A stretch of DNA of 64,000 nt from Sthenelais limicola. Lineage: Eukaryota; Annelida; Polychaeta; Phyllodocida; Sigalionidae. The notes under the pieces were generated by a model, which worked only from the letters and a program-made list of their open reading frames with translations, did no database searches and had not been told where the DNA came from. Below are positions 29,254-44,200 of this stretch, in pieces (within the stretch, counting starts at the first letter, position 1; each line of letters opens with the position of its first letter). Made by a program: the position numbers and the translations under genes. The DNA is taken from contig OW804096.1 in the NCBI GenBank assembly GCA_942159475.1, positions 44,639,744 to 44,703,743 of the forward strand, in the 5' to 3' direction.

Positions 29254-32200
29254 ATGACGCTAAACTGGCAGAACAATGATTATTTCGGCTTGTTATTGTA
29301 CCGTGACAAGCGCTCACATGCCGCCCTGGAAATGTTGGTGGACGATCTGCATGCAGAGAAGGAGAAAACAATATCCAAGTTCCTTTGCCACTCTGGATCA
29401 GAGGATTTCTTATGGGGACTCGTCCGTCTATTGGGCAGTACCAACACAAGGTATATAATTGCGTACGTCCCCCATAAGCCAATACAAATTTTATGGTGTC
29501 ATTTGTACAGGCCTATGCAATTGTGGTAGATATAGGCCTACATGTGATATCATCCCCATGACATAACTTTCATATAATTTATACTAAATTATAGAATGTA
29601 AATCATGGGTTATACTGGTTACGCTATGTTTAATACTAATATTCACCAGTGTAATAATGTTCCCCGAAATAAACACTTAGGCCTAGTATAGGCCTAGGCC
29701 TATTATATTGTAGGCCCATGTATAAAATATTATGTAGGCCTATAGCTATGTAGGCCTATGTATAGGTGTACGTGTAGGCCTACTAGGTTATGTATAATTA
29801 TGACTGTTGGCCTATATGTGTATAGGCCTACCTGTATGTATGTGTGTATAATTATGTACGTAGGTCTATATATATATATATACATTTAGCTTCATTATAC
29901 GTTTCTTTAATTAGGCCTAGGCTAATTTCATATTGTGTATTCATTATTAAGATAAATAAGTTATCGATCCATGGTGGGGTCATGCATGAGTGACAGCTAA
30001 TGTATTAGTAGGCCAAGGATTCCTTCGACCCATTAATGAAATATCATAATCTATTGATTAACTTTTGGGGGAATTACTTTGGGCAGCTTGAGAGTTATCA
30101 CTGCTTCATCTTGAGTAAAAAGTAAAAATGAAGGTAATAATCTCTCTTTATTATAGGCCTATACTCATTCCATATGAGAGATGCAATAAGTGGGGTGCAA
30201 TAAAAATATTCATCTAGTACATGTACTATATGAACTACTTCGTCACCAAGTCGGCTACTTTTTCAGATTTTACACATCAAGTTTTATGCCCATATGATGA
30301 ATATAGAATGGAACTCGCCTGTTGCGTCCAAAATTAGACATATGTACTAATGATGAAATCCGTACAGACTTTTCCTCTGTGGTACAAGCTATTTCTCATA
30401 TTACAAATTCTTTTCCAACTGCTAACTTCCTATGTTCGGGCAGATTTGACTATTTCCAGATCAAAAAGTTCCATGTCTGTGGCGATTTTTCCATGTCAGC
30501 CTCCTTTTCCACTATTTCCCTTAAATAATCACCACAGAAAAGTATGTCACGGCACCTTTTTCCTATGTCTCCTATTGTATGTCCTATTTCCCCTACATGA
30601 AAAGCCATGTCTGGCTCCTCTGATACCTATGTCAAGATTTGGTCTTTCTTTTCCAATCGATTTCCTCCCTGGTACACTCCTTTTCTACCCATACAAAAGC
30701 AGACATGGGTCAGATTTTCAGAAAATGTACAATTGGCAGCTGTACACATTTAGTATATTCTGCTAAATTAGGCTGCAATTTGGTCAATATTATGTATATT
30801 CCTGTACATTTGGCATTGCATTGATTCTAGCAATCTGTTTGGTTAGGTCAAACTGTATTTTGAACTTTATTTTGGTCTGAAATTTGGGTTATTGGAGAGG
30901 ATTGGTGAAGATGAATTGTACATTTTCTGAACATCTAACCCACATGGGTAGTGACTCAGTGTTATGTAACATTATCCACTACCCCTGACTGTGGGCACAC
31001 CAGCTAACTTTGTAGTGTAGCAGTGTTACATAACACATCCAATACATCTTCTCTTCCTTTCTCTTTCTCCCTCTCTCCCTCTCCCCTCCCGCTCACCCCC
31101 CCCTCCCCCGCTCACCCACCCTCCCTCTCCCTCTCACCCTCCTTCTCCCTCCCAGTCATGTTGGGGTAGGAATACATCATGGTACATTTGGGTGAAAAGG
31201 AGTGGATATTTGGAAAAGGAGTGGATATTCGGAAAAAGAAAAGGATATTCCAAAAAGAAAAGGATATTCCAAAAAGGAAAAGTATATTCCTAAAAGGAAA
31301 ATGATAATCCGAAAAGGAAAAGGACATTGGCAAAAAGGAAAAGAAAGTTGACAAAAAGGTATTGGATATTCCAAAAAGAAAAGTCTTGGATATTTTTGAT
31401 TTTTCCTATTTCACGTTTATATCCTTTCAGATTGGGGACAAAACATCGCCTGCAATTATACGGCATCGTGCTTATGCGGACGAATCTCGTCCAATAAATT
31501 TTCGATTATTGCCGGCTCGTTCCATTCTCTCTCTATATATACAGGCATAGGCCTACCTACAATCTATTTCTCTTCTAGAAACATTGTAATACATAATTAT
31601 ACATAACTTGAGAGCCATATGTGAAACATATTTATGTATATGCATATAATATATCAAATTTTACATACATATAATATATGTTGTGTTTCGTGCTCGAAAT
31701 ATTATGTCATGCGGTTGGCATTAATTCAGTTGTATTCTGTAAATGTACATAGATGAATAGTTCGTAATATACCGTAGGCCTTTATTATAATATACATACT
31801 TTACATCATAGGCTATAGCCAAGTCGGAGAAAAAGTAACGCGATTAAAAACTGTACATTATGCGTGTGTTTAATTTTGCGTATTCGCCTTCAGCACTAGG
31901 CCTATACTTTCGACTCATAGGCTATACGTAGCCTTTATATAAGGCATTACATCAGGTAGATGCTCTTCTCAGTCATCACAGTGGCACGGAAAACTTTAAA
32001 GAGAATATCGAATAGTAAAGGTATAATATATATGTTACTCACGAAATCTAACATGGGCAGAACAACAAGTTCTGTCCCAGTATCTAACAATTATGGTTCA
32101 TATAAAGTAATGCAGTTATATAAACTAAATAGCGATGGCAGTACGATGGATGAAATATACCAAATAATAAAAGCTATCACCAGCGCAGCGTGCACGTATA

Positions 32201-35200
32201 AATTAACTAATCAAAGCTAAGTGACATGTGTCAAGCAAATCAACAACAAATATTGGAACTCTTAATTATTAATTCTTTTATCCTCCTTTTGATCTGGATG
32301 AGAGCTAGTGCATTATTGCGTAAGTCTGGTCCATGAGTCTTTCAAGAGGGAAAACATATTTTGGAAATATTGGAACTCTTGCACTAAAACTACCCCATCT
32401 CACTATACAAATTTAAAACCAGCACATAAAAAGAATTTTTGAACTTGTTACAAGGCTCCTTTGTTGGAACACAGCCTGTCCGCGAATGTGGAAAGTAGGC
32501 CTACAGTGTACATATCGCCTGTATTTAATGTACGGTGCTCCCATAAATACCTTACTATCCACGTGTGTTCGTATGCCAGACTAATTGGATGTATTACGCC
32601 AGATGTATAAAAACCTATGGCCCACATAATTGCAACTATCAGGATTAATTCGCTTGAATATTTAATGGGATCACTCAAATCCCCCCTCGTCAACACGCGA
32701 CCTGCTTATAAATATAAATTACTTATGGCTTTAATTGTTTGTTCTTTACTTTGAAGCCAACATATATCTACTATAGGCTATATCTTAACTTACATGTTTA
32801 TTTAGAAGCGTTTCTTATAATTATCTTGCTGTCAAGAATTATTTGGGCTCATCTGTGCGCACCATTGTAGGGTGTATCTACCAAATTTCTATTGGTGTCA
32901 TATTAGTACACATTAATATCTTTCATTTTCCTTCACTTTTGCGTCTCAATCTTTTGTCCTTTGCGTCTCCTAACTGCAAATCGAAATATGAATGTATAAT
33001 TAGAATTAATAAGATCTGAGGTGATACACTTGACTAAATTGTCCATAGTGAATCAGAGTTTATTACTTGGTTAAACAGGATTACATTAAGTCCATGATTC
33101 GATTGACAAAGGATGGGCATGCACCTTTATCGACAGAATATCCGGTATACACCGGAATACTAGTTTGGAGAATTTCAACCTTTCAAAACCTATTTTTGTT
33201 TATATGAACATTTTCCTGGCTCGTATCTGCTGGAACCAGTAATTCTAATAGTATTGAATGCACTTTTTCTTTTCTTTTACCTATGGTGTAATTCATTGTG
33301 ACTGATGACCGCCCTTTGAAGAACACAAATTGCGCTCTAAATCATAAAGTATCCAGATCAAACAGTATTGAAATAAATGAAGCTCAATCAATGCTACTAG
33401 TGGCTGTATAATGCCAGATTATCTTGGATAATGGTACATAGTTTCCATACATATGTGGCTCGAAAAGTTAAGCTATTTATGGGTTATAGAATACACACCC
33501 TTTGTTTACTTCTTGCCAGTATCCAGTTTCATTTTCACCTTACAAAATATTGTCACTCTATGGCAGGCGAAACGCAAACAGAATGTTTATAATGGGCACT
33601 TATTGAATTCGTTATGCATGCTGAAAATGCAAACGAAGCACTCTCATTATTGACTGTACTTAGCCAACCCCAGGGAGAACGCATACATGTGAATATTTTG
33701 TGTACACTCGGGGAACTGCAATTTTTATAGGAAAAAATCGATGTCTCAGCAAATTAGAACCTTGAAACGTTTCTGAAACATTCAGGGGGTATACTATGCT
33801 CAAGTCTATTATAAGTATAATATATATATATATGTGAAATAAACACCTCGCCGGATTAGTTTTTTTTCTCTACTAGCTAAATGTTTATTATTTGAGTTTT
33901 GTCATGTTTTTTTAAAAAAAAGATTCGGGTTTTCATTTACGATTTAAATATCTCCATTGTAATGATTTAACAATTATGTCATTACGTGATGTGGAATATA
34001 ATTATTTCAAGTGATATTCATTGTATTCCAGAGTGGCGGGGAACTCGGCTTATATTATCGGAACTTTAGCCGAGTCAGACTTAGGATGTTTCAGGGTTAT
34101 TTCCCTCACGTCCTCATCCATCCGAGAAGCAGCGAAAATTCTCCCGGATCTTACGAATATGCTCACATTCGATGATTCCGAGAGTGTTATGAATGCTGCT
34201 GGCACCATGGGGACTCTGGTAAGTGCATGCATTCAGTATGAATACTGGCGAATAAATCGTGGGGGGGGGGGGGGGGGGCGTATAATATTTGATCTAACCC
34301 AGGCATAATATATACCGAATATATATGTTTTCTGGGCTTGTAGATTTATATCTGATACTTGTAAGGAAGGGGGAGGCCATAGTATTACGGCCGCAAGTCG
34401 TGCGTGGGTGTTCCAATTGTCAATATTATTATACCTCGATCATCCAGGTAGAAATACACACACCTACGACCCAATACACACACATTTATTTATATCACCT
34501 TCAAATTTAAGTTCATAAAACGCAAAAAAATATCATTATATTGGCCATGATTTAGGGCTTTGGGGAGGCGAGCATCATACTTTTTTAAGTGCTCAATTTA
34601 TATTTTTCATGGGTAGGCTACACAACTTCGAGTAACAAATTTCAATTTCTATTTGCGCATACCTGTGCGTATCCTTCGTGGATCTCGCTTCATTGACTGC
34701 AAATAGGGCGGTTGCTTCGTTGTGTTTACATATTTTTGCACAGAGGCACAGTGAGTCGGATGAACTGTAATCCTAACCTAATTGTAATATTGCTGTTTGA
34801 TTTCATAGAAGTAATTCGAGCATGGCCGCGAAAGGTTGGGCTTGTCTGATTGTGACGTCCAAAGGAGTTTGTTTATCTGTTGTTATAAGTAGTAAAGGCC
34901 TGTTCATGTTGGCAACTCGAGGCCAGATTGTTTCCTCGGGTTTTAAGGTTTAACCTGAATTGGCTTCTAAGTACTTCGTGGATTACGAAACGGCTCTGTC
35001 TGAATGTAACCTTTCTAGGCTTCATAGCCATACTAAGGTAATCGCCTCTGGAAGTTCACGAGCAGGCCTATACCATTATCCCGAAACTGGCCCTGATCCC
35101 TTATTATCGGAACCGCAATTTAAATAATATCTTATCAGAAGTCCTATCTCTATTCGCTAACGCGCAGCACTTAGTGGCTGTCTGGGGTTATCATATAAAC

Positions 35201-38200
35201 GATAATCGGAAAACAATTATTCCTAGATTAGAGCTATCATAATAATTATCATATCACGACGTTATGGTATATAGTTCGGTGATTCGAAGATATGATGGGC
35301 ATATTACATATAACTCTCAATCGAGCCGCTCAGCGCGTCAAAATAATTTGCGTTTCATCTTTTCGCTTTTGTATTGAATGTCGATCACAGACACAATTGT
35401 TTAGTGCTTTCAAGCTCGGTTTTCATTTCTACTTTAGACTCCCTTTCAGCAGTGAGTTATTTGCGTGTTCAAAAGCTAATTGTTCTATCGGTCCTGGCCC
35501 ATTTGGTCTGCAGGTCCAGTTAATGGGGAACTCTTTTCACTGTTGCTCTCTTTGTCTGCCATCATTGTTAATAACACGACGTCTGTAACACGTTTAATTA
35601 TGACCGTCTTCTTGCTCGCTGGCTCTCCTCAAATGCACACCAATCCCCCCAAGGCTTACTGCTGCTCGTTCCACACATATGAATACACAGGTATGAAGAT
35701 TCTGACATGAAAATGAATCACTTTGAAGACTATGTCTTTATATCGATCTATAAACAGGTTGGCTATATGGAGAATATTGTTAGATGAGTTGTGGTCTTCA
35801 TGACGCGACTGTCTATTCTAAATATAACTTTGGTCACTCTGCCAACTAGTCAATCGATTAAGTAGCTTGTTTATAGCCGGTATATTTCTTTAATAGACAT
35901 TAAGTTTGAGGATTGTGTGATTGGGATTTCCCATACACTACCCGGACATTATACAGCATGGCACATTATTTACATAAATTTAACACATGTGCCATTTCTA
36001 TCAACGCAATTACCCCGGTATAATTGAATCATCGCTTTGATATAATTTCAGTATAAAGTTTGAGTAATTACCAATGTCATCTGTTTAATGCGTCGTTTCA
36101 AAGTTTGAAATTAGACTCAGCATCAAAATTAAATATGTAGAAAAGAACCCTGACATTTTCAAACTTTATTTAATTGAAGGTTCTGATCTTTCAAAAACAT
36201 CAGACTATCCTAGTTCATCATTTTTGTGAAAAGTTTGCATTGAATAATAATCTACGCCTGTATTTTAGAAACACTGTTGAAACCATTTAAGCATTAAATA
36301 CTAGTTAGATGACTTTCATTAACAGTATGAAGATAGATCATGAAATACGGTACTTCACCTGCAATTATTTGATCTGCTGATTCTAATATTATGGGGCATA
36401 TGCCTGGCTGTAGTTAAGAATCTCGATCACACTACAGTTTACTAAAGGCTTAGTTCCATTGGTACGTTACTCCTCCCGTTACTCCTCCCATTACTCCTCC
36501 CGTTACTCCTCCCGTTACTCCTCCAGTAACTCCTCCAGTTACTCCTCCAGTTACTCCTCCAGTTACTCGATCATGGATACGGGAAGAGTAACGTGGTTGT
36601 AATGGGAGTGGTCCCTCTTCAATCAAACATGTTTGATTTGAGACGGCTACTTCCAGTTACCTGCTCCCCAATGAAAGCTAGCCTTAAAGCCTGGTGCAAG
36701 CAAACCATTAGCTTAAATCATACGTGCTTCGATTTCATAGAGATGTAAGGCAATAAAAAAAGAACAAATTCCATGAAATTTAAACATAAAATTTATTGGA
36801 GGCCATTTGTCATTGCTTATCTCAGGTCGGTATATCGTAGTAGGGATCAGGTAGCTGGAAATGGTTGGTTCACAACAGCCCTTATCGGCGGGAAACAAAC
36901 ACATTTTTGCTTTTAGTGTACTCGAGCCTGGTGTTATTGTATGGCAGTGTGCTTGACGCCCAGTGTTAGGGCAAGTTATAGTTGTAACCGAGGCTATATA
37001 TCTGTACTATTGCGGCCAAACATCCATTGTATAGTCAATGGTGCAAAATTACAGATGCGCAAGTAAAGAAACTCCCCTCGGATCCATATGAACGTAAATC
37101 TTTTATATTTTTCACAATGACCAATGATATGATTTTTCAATATCAACATTTACGTTTAAAATATATAAGTTAAAGAAATCTGCGATATGAAATAATTCTA
37201 AGGATCGCACACACATAAAATGACTTTAAAGAAACAAAAGAAAATTAATGATTTCCTACAGCATGGTGGAGGTCAATCAACGTTTATGAAGCAACACTAT
37301 TTCGTGATGGTTTATGGCACAGTAACACTGGTTTGGGAAAACCTGCAATGTATGCTTGTAAACGGTCAAAGCCCCCTTTACTCGAAAGGTTTAACATATG
37401 GTGTATTCAGTTCGACTTTGTGACTCTTTTATATCACAATCTATTTAAATGAATCAAGTGTTCGTGCTCCGGTTACCAGCTCAATTTCCCCGTCAGTTGA
37501 ATGGCGGCGATCTTTGAATTAGCAAGAAATGGGCCAAGGACCCTAATTAATAGACAGTCTATAGAGGTCTATATATATACATGTACATGTGTTGTGTCAG
37601 GTAAAAAAACTTCCACGATCCACAGGTATTCCCCAGTTAGGCGTATTATATCAGAGCGCCGTAAACCCATAAATTCATAATTTATAAGGTATATTGATGT
37701 CATTAATAATCCGACTTCGCGATCTCGAAGCAAGGGTTCCTACTCCGAGCATATTCTCCATTATATAACTCGTGAATAATGCCAACATAACCCGCAGATA
37801 CGTAATTGCAACGACATTTTTGCTGGTATCATATAATATAAGTCTTAATGTTTGGTATCCTAAGCAAGTTATAATATCAAATAGAGCTTAATTTTGACTA
37901 TCCCCAACTTGCTTAACACATAAAAATAGCCGAAAGTATGATTGATTCCCAGTAAGTGCATTGGTTTTCATGTCATAAAATATCAACAATATAATATTGC
38001 TGTTGTTATGTATAGCAATTGAAGGGATTCGTGACAAGTATAATGTGTTTCTATTTTATCCCATCACTTGGTCAGGTCTGTCGGTTATTACTAGGGAACA
38101 TACTGTAATGTAGTATTAAGGTAATCGTTTAATCAATTAATTGGTCACAACAGGAGCTAGGCAATCTAGCGTCTATGTATAATATAGATCAACCAATATA

Positions 38201-41200
38201 TTAACACCTCAGATTTTCACATTCCCATAGTTTGAATGACTAGCACAGTGTGATCTGTATTAATATTATTGCATGGATCACGAGTCAATGTTGCCTGTTA
38301 TAATGATATTCTCAGATGATTGATAATTAGTTGATTGATTTGTACTCAAACATGCATGTGTCTATATATATGTATGTTTATGCATATATATGTATGTCTA
38401 CATGTGTTCACGCCCATACATCAATGTATACACGTGTTTACGCATGCATTGTGTAAGCACTAAGTATAGGTATGTTTATGCAAAAAATTATGTACATGTA
38501 TGCATGAATACATGATCTATTCTCACGAAATGCGCACCGGTATTTAAGGCAACATCAGGAGACCACGCCTATTCACGACAGGCAATGTCTTAAATCCTCA
38601 TAGAACTATGAGTGAGACGATGCGAGTGTGCTGTTGCTCACCGTTTCTCATAGAACTATACATATTCGGCACTAGGCCTATACATGTATCGAAAAACTTA
38701 ATTTGTCAGATGTGATAACCAGAGCTGTTCAAGCAGCCAAGCAGTCTTGGGGCCCGTTCTTAGTTTACATAGACCCACCCGGCATAGCCAGCATGTGTCA
38801 AGTACATTGTATCATTAATCATAAAGATATATTTTCGTAATTATGTCAGGAGGAATGTTGGAGCCGCACATTGCCTACACTACAATTAAGGTTTGAAACG
38901 GGCAGCCGGTCAAGTCAGGAGACTCGGAACAGCTACTTAGGGTCTTACTGCACTGCAGATAACTATGGTCTTTGTGTTATCATTATTCGATGTATCTGGC
39001 CAAAATGTCTCGATATTATCCAACTCTGTGACATCGTTTAGCAGTGCTTCAAAAAGATGGAATATCCACTAAATAAACTTGCACATAGGGCGGCCAAGAG
39101 CGCAGAGCGCGAGTGAAAGGGTGACTAGGCGAGCGGTAGCTAGCGGTGCTCGGCGAGCGACGGGTCTCGGAATTGAAAGTAGGTCAATGAAGTATGATGT
39201 CCGCTGTGGTTGGTGCGCTCCCAATATAACAAGAAGGAGGTCGGAGGGGGTCAGAGGAGCCTAGCGAGAGCGATAGAGATATGTTTATGTTTAAGATGTA
39301 TTTAATTCAGCAGCAATGTACATTTCACTAGCATGTAACAGTAACAAAAATCCATTTCGAGTCATATGGACAGATCCAGTAATATTAGGTTTAACAGGTA
39401 CAACCATCAACCCTATTGGTATCATGTTATTCATGAGAGATAAAATACAATATAATTATGTACACAACAAATTAGACGATAAAAAACCCAAAAGAATTAA
39501 GAGCTCAAAATATAGGGGGGCATGTATGTCTAGTGGGAGTGAGGGTGGGGGTTGGAGGCGGTTATTTTCCTTCATGCCTCATTAAAAAGGGTTTGGGTTA
39601 CCCATTAAATGTATACTTATATATTTTAAAGCTAATCAGAACAGTTTAGATTTGTGCGACGTATTTGTGGATTTGTTTTGGCATGAAGACTCATGGAAAG
39701 TTTATGATTGGGCATATTATATTGCAGTATACGGATATGGATTTAAATGATATTTGACAGAGAAATGGCATATTTTGTTATTTTATAAGTTGTAATTGAC
39801 ATTTTCTTTTTTAAAACATACTTTTATTCAGGTATAACAATTTGAAGCACGCTCACCCCAGGGGTGTTTTCGTGGATGCTAGCTATATACAAATATTATG
39901 TATTATATATGGCATGGATCATCATGGTGATGTAAATGATGAATTGTCTCTAATGTTACAACCTACACATCTGCAGCAAGCTATGGACAGAAGGGTTTGG
40001 GCCCATTTCGGGAGAGTGAACCTCTGTGTATAATATGTGCAAATGTCTGTGTAGGCATTTGTCCATGTATGACATGACTAAATGAACAATCTAAAGTGTA
40101 AAATGTATGAATGAATGTATAGGTGGGTATATATACACATTTGTAGGCATTTGTGATACATGCATGTACTTATTTTTACAGGCTGAGAGTCATGAAGGTC
40201 GGATGTGGATGTTGGGGGAGGATTGTTTAACGGATACCCTTACAAATGTTACTGCCCTCCTTAAAAACGACAACCTATGGACCGCGAGTAATGCCGCTCT
40301 TGTATTAGCAAGGTAGGGCGATCTACCAAATATGATCATATTTATTCATTTTGGACATGATTTATCCGTGTGTGATATACTATATATGTATACATCTTCT
40401 TATAAGATAATAAACCAAGAATTTAATTTATTTAGAGACCAATGATTGTATTACTGCATTATATAATATTATGTCACTTCAGGCGAGGTATTTAAGACTT
40501 TACCTTAAGTATTTTCCCATTCTCACCCATTTCAGATTAACTATAGCTGAGGAGGGATGTGAGCGAATATTAGCGCATAGAAATTCTGAACATATATTAA
40601 GTCAACTCACCTCATCTTTAGGAGTTGACGAAGCAGGTACATAGCAGCTACTTTGATTTATTACTATTGCTTTTGTATCACATTCATTGACATATTATGA
40701 AATTCCAAACTAATCGTCTTAACATAATGGTTGTGAAAAAAACATTAAATGGGAATGGAAATACTCCCAGTTCTAATCTCACGCTCATGGATATATCCGA
40801 ATATGCGGAAAATATTTGTCGTGAAGGGAGACAACAAGAAGCGTGTACACCTCAGTGTTCTACTTGATGTGGTCAGCATGTAATGTAATATCCGTATTTT
40901 AAAGTGTAAACCTATCTTCGTTGATTGCAAATTATGATAACAAATGTCTTAATTGATTAAACCAGGCAACGCAGGTGAGTATTTGTAAATCTGGATACCG
41001 GCACAGGGGCACATTCATCGACATGGAATTGAAATAGAAATAGAGTAGAAGCACTCGCACTTCATAATTGAACTGTAAATGAATCGGGACATATATTTCT
41101 AATATATTTTGATCAATATCATAGGTATATAATATTAAGGGCACTCCTACAAACCTGCACTTTAACGTTTGGGAAAAGCTTAACCACAAACCTTATGAAC

Positions 41201-44200
41201 CTAAGTTATCATTTCCCCTTATTTTTATATCAAACGTATTAATAATGTAATATATTATATATCTGCACTGAAAGCCTCTAGAAGCTTGCTATTCCCAGGA
41301 ACGTGTATTATAATAATAAAATATCTTTATAGAGTGATTTGTATATCAAGTGTAGAAAGAGTTTTATATCGAACCTGAGTGTGGAATCTGGCAGTGGGTA
41401 GTGGCTTCATTGAGCAGTCAACCTCAGTGGTCTAGTGGTGAGATATTCATGCATAAAGCGTTCCATTCCCTGGTTGAGGTAGACTGGTTTTCGGAGTTCA
41501 CTACAATTGGCTCCATGACCAGTCACTCGGGAACGCAGGATTGACTGCTCTTGGTACGAAATCCATATGCCTCGTTGGGCAGTCAGAGGTTTAGTGGTAA
41601 GACATTGACCAAGAGACCAGGGTTTAATTCCCAGTAGAGGTAGACTGTTTTTCGGGTTCAAGACAATAATTAACGCATTTCCCACATCTCTGTCTAGGAA
41701 GATACAACCCTCAATATAATTACCCTTGAAACTATGATTTCCTAAGCAGTGTCTTTACACACACCGATTTCTTGAGTATCTGCCAAGGCAATTGTAGTTC
41801 TAGTTTATAAAGCAGAAGCAGGAGGTAGAATAGTTAGATCAATGATTATCTGGCAACACATCTGTTAATCTTGCTTTTATTTGTCGTCAGCAGGTCCAGA
41901 ATAGAGGTTATAAATCCTTTTAGTCTCTGCCTATAGTGGTTATAGGCCCTGACCATTCAAGGCAGTGACTAACACACAATTAAACACCCTCATAGCACAA
42001 TACACCTATGATGCCTTCCTGGTTTCAACTAATAATACACCTTAACTTCAATGTTGGACTCCCAACAAGCTTAATTCTAGAGGGTTAAAGATGTGTCGGA
42101 TTCATATTTAGGAACATATGTTGGAAGCACTGGCAATCATGACAGATTCTTGACTCCTTTTTGCAATGTTTGAAACGTTGGAAAATAAAATCTTTTAATT
42201 TTACTCCCTTTAAACATGACTATCTTCATCCATGGAAATGTTCTCTTATTCTGTCTGTTCTGACCTCCGATTTCGTTGTGCTTTTAGAAACATTGTTATG
42301 TCTCTCACACATGTACATACACACATATCCATATAATATACGGGTAGAGCGATTTCTACGAAAAGAGGTAGAAAAGAGGGGTTTCTTTGTGTCACATGTT
42401 CTCGGAATCTTGGGTCTTCCCATCTACTTTGTTGGTCTCCACACGTCCGTCGACCCTGTCTGGAGGTCATTATATGTGGTTTGCGAAGGTATCTGGGGTG
42501 GAAAAGAAGGGAGGGAGAGGGTGGGGGTATTGGAGAGAGGGAGGGGATGGAGAGGGTGTAGGAGGGGGAGAGTTAAGAAAAGGGAGGGTGGGTTGGGTTG
42601 GGAGAGAAAAACAGGTATAAAAGACAGAGGAGAAGGGGAGGGAAAAGAGGGAGAGGGGAAAGTGTGGGGAGAGAGGATGTAGGGGAAGGGAGCGAGGGGA
42701 GGGGGAGCATGAGGAAGAGGGGAGGGAGAGGGAGGGGGAATCAGAGTCGGGGTTGGGAGAAAACAAACAGGTATGAAAGACAAGAGAAGAGCGGGAGGGA
42801 AACGAGGGAGAGGGGGAAGTGTGGGGAGAGAGGGTGACCATCCGGAGGACGGGTACTTTGCTAATACTATATAATTTGAATTCTGTCTGATCTGCGGTTT
42901 CCCTTCTCTCAGGTAGGGGTATGAATGCTGCGTTTGCTATAGGACGGTTATGTGATATGGAATGGGGAAGAAATCGTCTGCTTTCACTGCCAGAATCAGA
43001 AAAAATGGTAAGATGGCCTTGTCACTTACAAAGAAATATAGCATTGCTTTTTCAAATATTTCCCGCTCCATGAAAATAACATGGTATACAAAAACTCATG
43101 TCCATAATATTTATAAGTCTTGGAGAATAGAGCCTTACTATGGTCAAAGAGCGTAAATATCTATATAGATATTTACGCTCTTTGACCATAGTAAGGCACT
43201 ATTCTCCAAGACTTATAATATTATATTTACGCTCTTTGCTATGGTGTTAAGTTAAGAACTCCTGTATGCGGTATCTAGTTACTGCTATATATTACACATT
43301 TCCCTGTTATTGTAGCATAGTGCATTGTACCAGTTGCCAATTATAGCTATGACAATTTTCTAGATCACCTCCCTTACTAAGATGTTGTGCTGTGATGATG
43401 CTGGTGCTAGTAAGAACGCTTGTTTTGCGCTGAGCTGTTTGGCCACGAATAAAGAAGGGCACACAAGGTTACTCAAGAATTCTCACTCTGAAGAGGTGCT
43501 TAAAACTCTCGCAGAGCTACTCTCCGCCGAGGACGCAGAGACAGGGTGGTTTGCTGCCATGTAAGTGTCAACACGTGTGATGTGTTACAGAAAAATGAGT
43601 CTTAAGTCTCAAAACAATGTATTATACTCTCTTAGGATCACCTTTGAAATCCAGAGGCATTATTTTATATACAGTCTTGAAATTTGGTACATGTATTGGT
43701 AAGTCTAAGAGAGCCAAACGCTCCAAAATTCGGAACATTCTTTTGAAAAAAAAAATGAAAAATATTTTTGTTGCAACCTTAGACTAATTTTTCTGTGACA
43801 CATCAGATTTTTTTTTTTTTAAAGATTTTATTTATCCAGCATCTCAAGACACGATTCACAGTAAAACAGTCGAAAACAGGTAACACGAGAACATTTGTGG
43901 CCTTCTACCTGCTGCTGCATTCTACATTTTTTAACAGGTTAAAAAAATAACTAGCAAAACTAACTAACTTCTCGACTGTTTTACTGTGAATCATGTCTTG
44001 AGATGCTGGATAAATAAAATCTTTACAAAAAAAAAATGAACCCAGTCCATAACCTAATCGTCAGAGATAACTTTGCTGAAAGCATCACGTGCGGGGAGAG
44101 TTGGACTTGCCATCTCCTAGGTGTTACCAACCGGCAGCTAGCACTCTATGCGCTAAAACGGCCCCTATCTTTTTAAAATTCAGATAAAGGTTGCCAGATT

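Larger units (their letters stand above)
29931..34031. other. First large intron of the armadillo-FN3 gene
   Basis: Contains a 30704-30946 inverted-repeat element, a pyrimidine-rich tract at 31050-31155 and the 31190-31395 minisatellite. The longer open frames are low in complexity and lack splice or domain support. Confidence 0.45.
34219..40181. other. Second large intron of the armadillo-FN3 gene
   Basis: A G run at 34261-34278 lies close to the donor. The rest is AT-rich with a Harbinger-like element at 36446-36684. No exon with matching phase was recognised in between. Confidence 0.4.

Noticed and set aside
30350..30766. 138-codon plus-strand open frame
   Set aside because: Built on degenerate TTTCC/CATGTC repeats, with low complexity and no family resemblance. 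It lies in an intron and partly overlaps a miniature element.
34261..34278. Poly-G run near the donor of the second armadillo exon as a regulatory site
   Set aside because: Similar homopolymer runs occur across the window and nothing links this one to splicing.
41570..41640. Functional tRNA gene
   Set aside because: Box-like motifs are present but acceptor and anticodon arms do not pair; better explained as a SINE.
42424..42841. Two long minus-strand open frames rich in Pro and Ser
   Set aside because: They are the complement of a polypurine tract and have no splice sites or domains.
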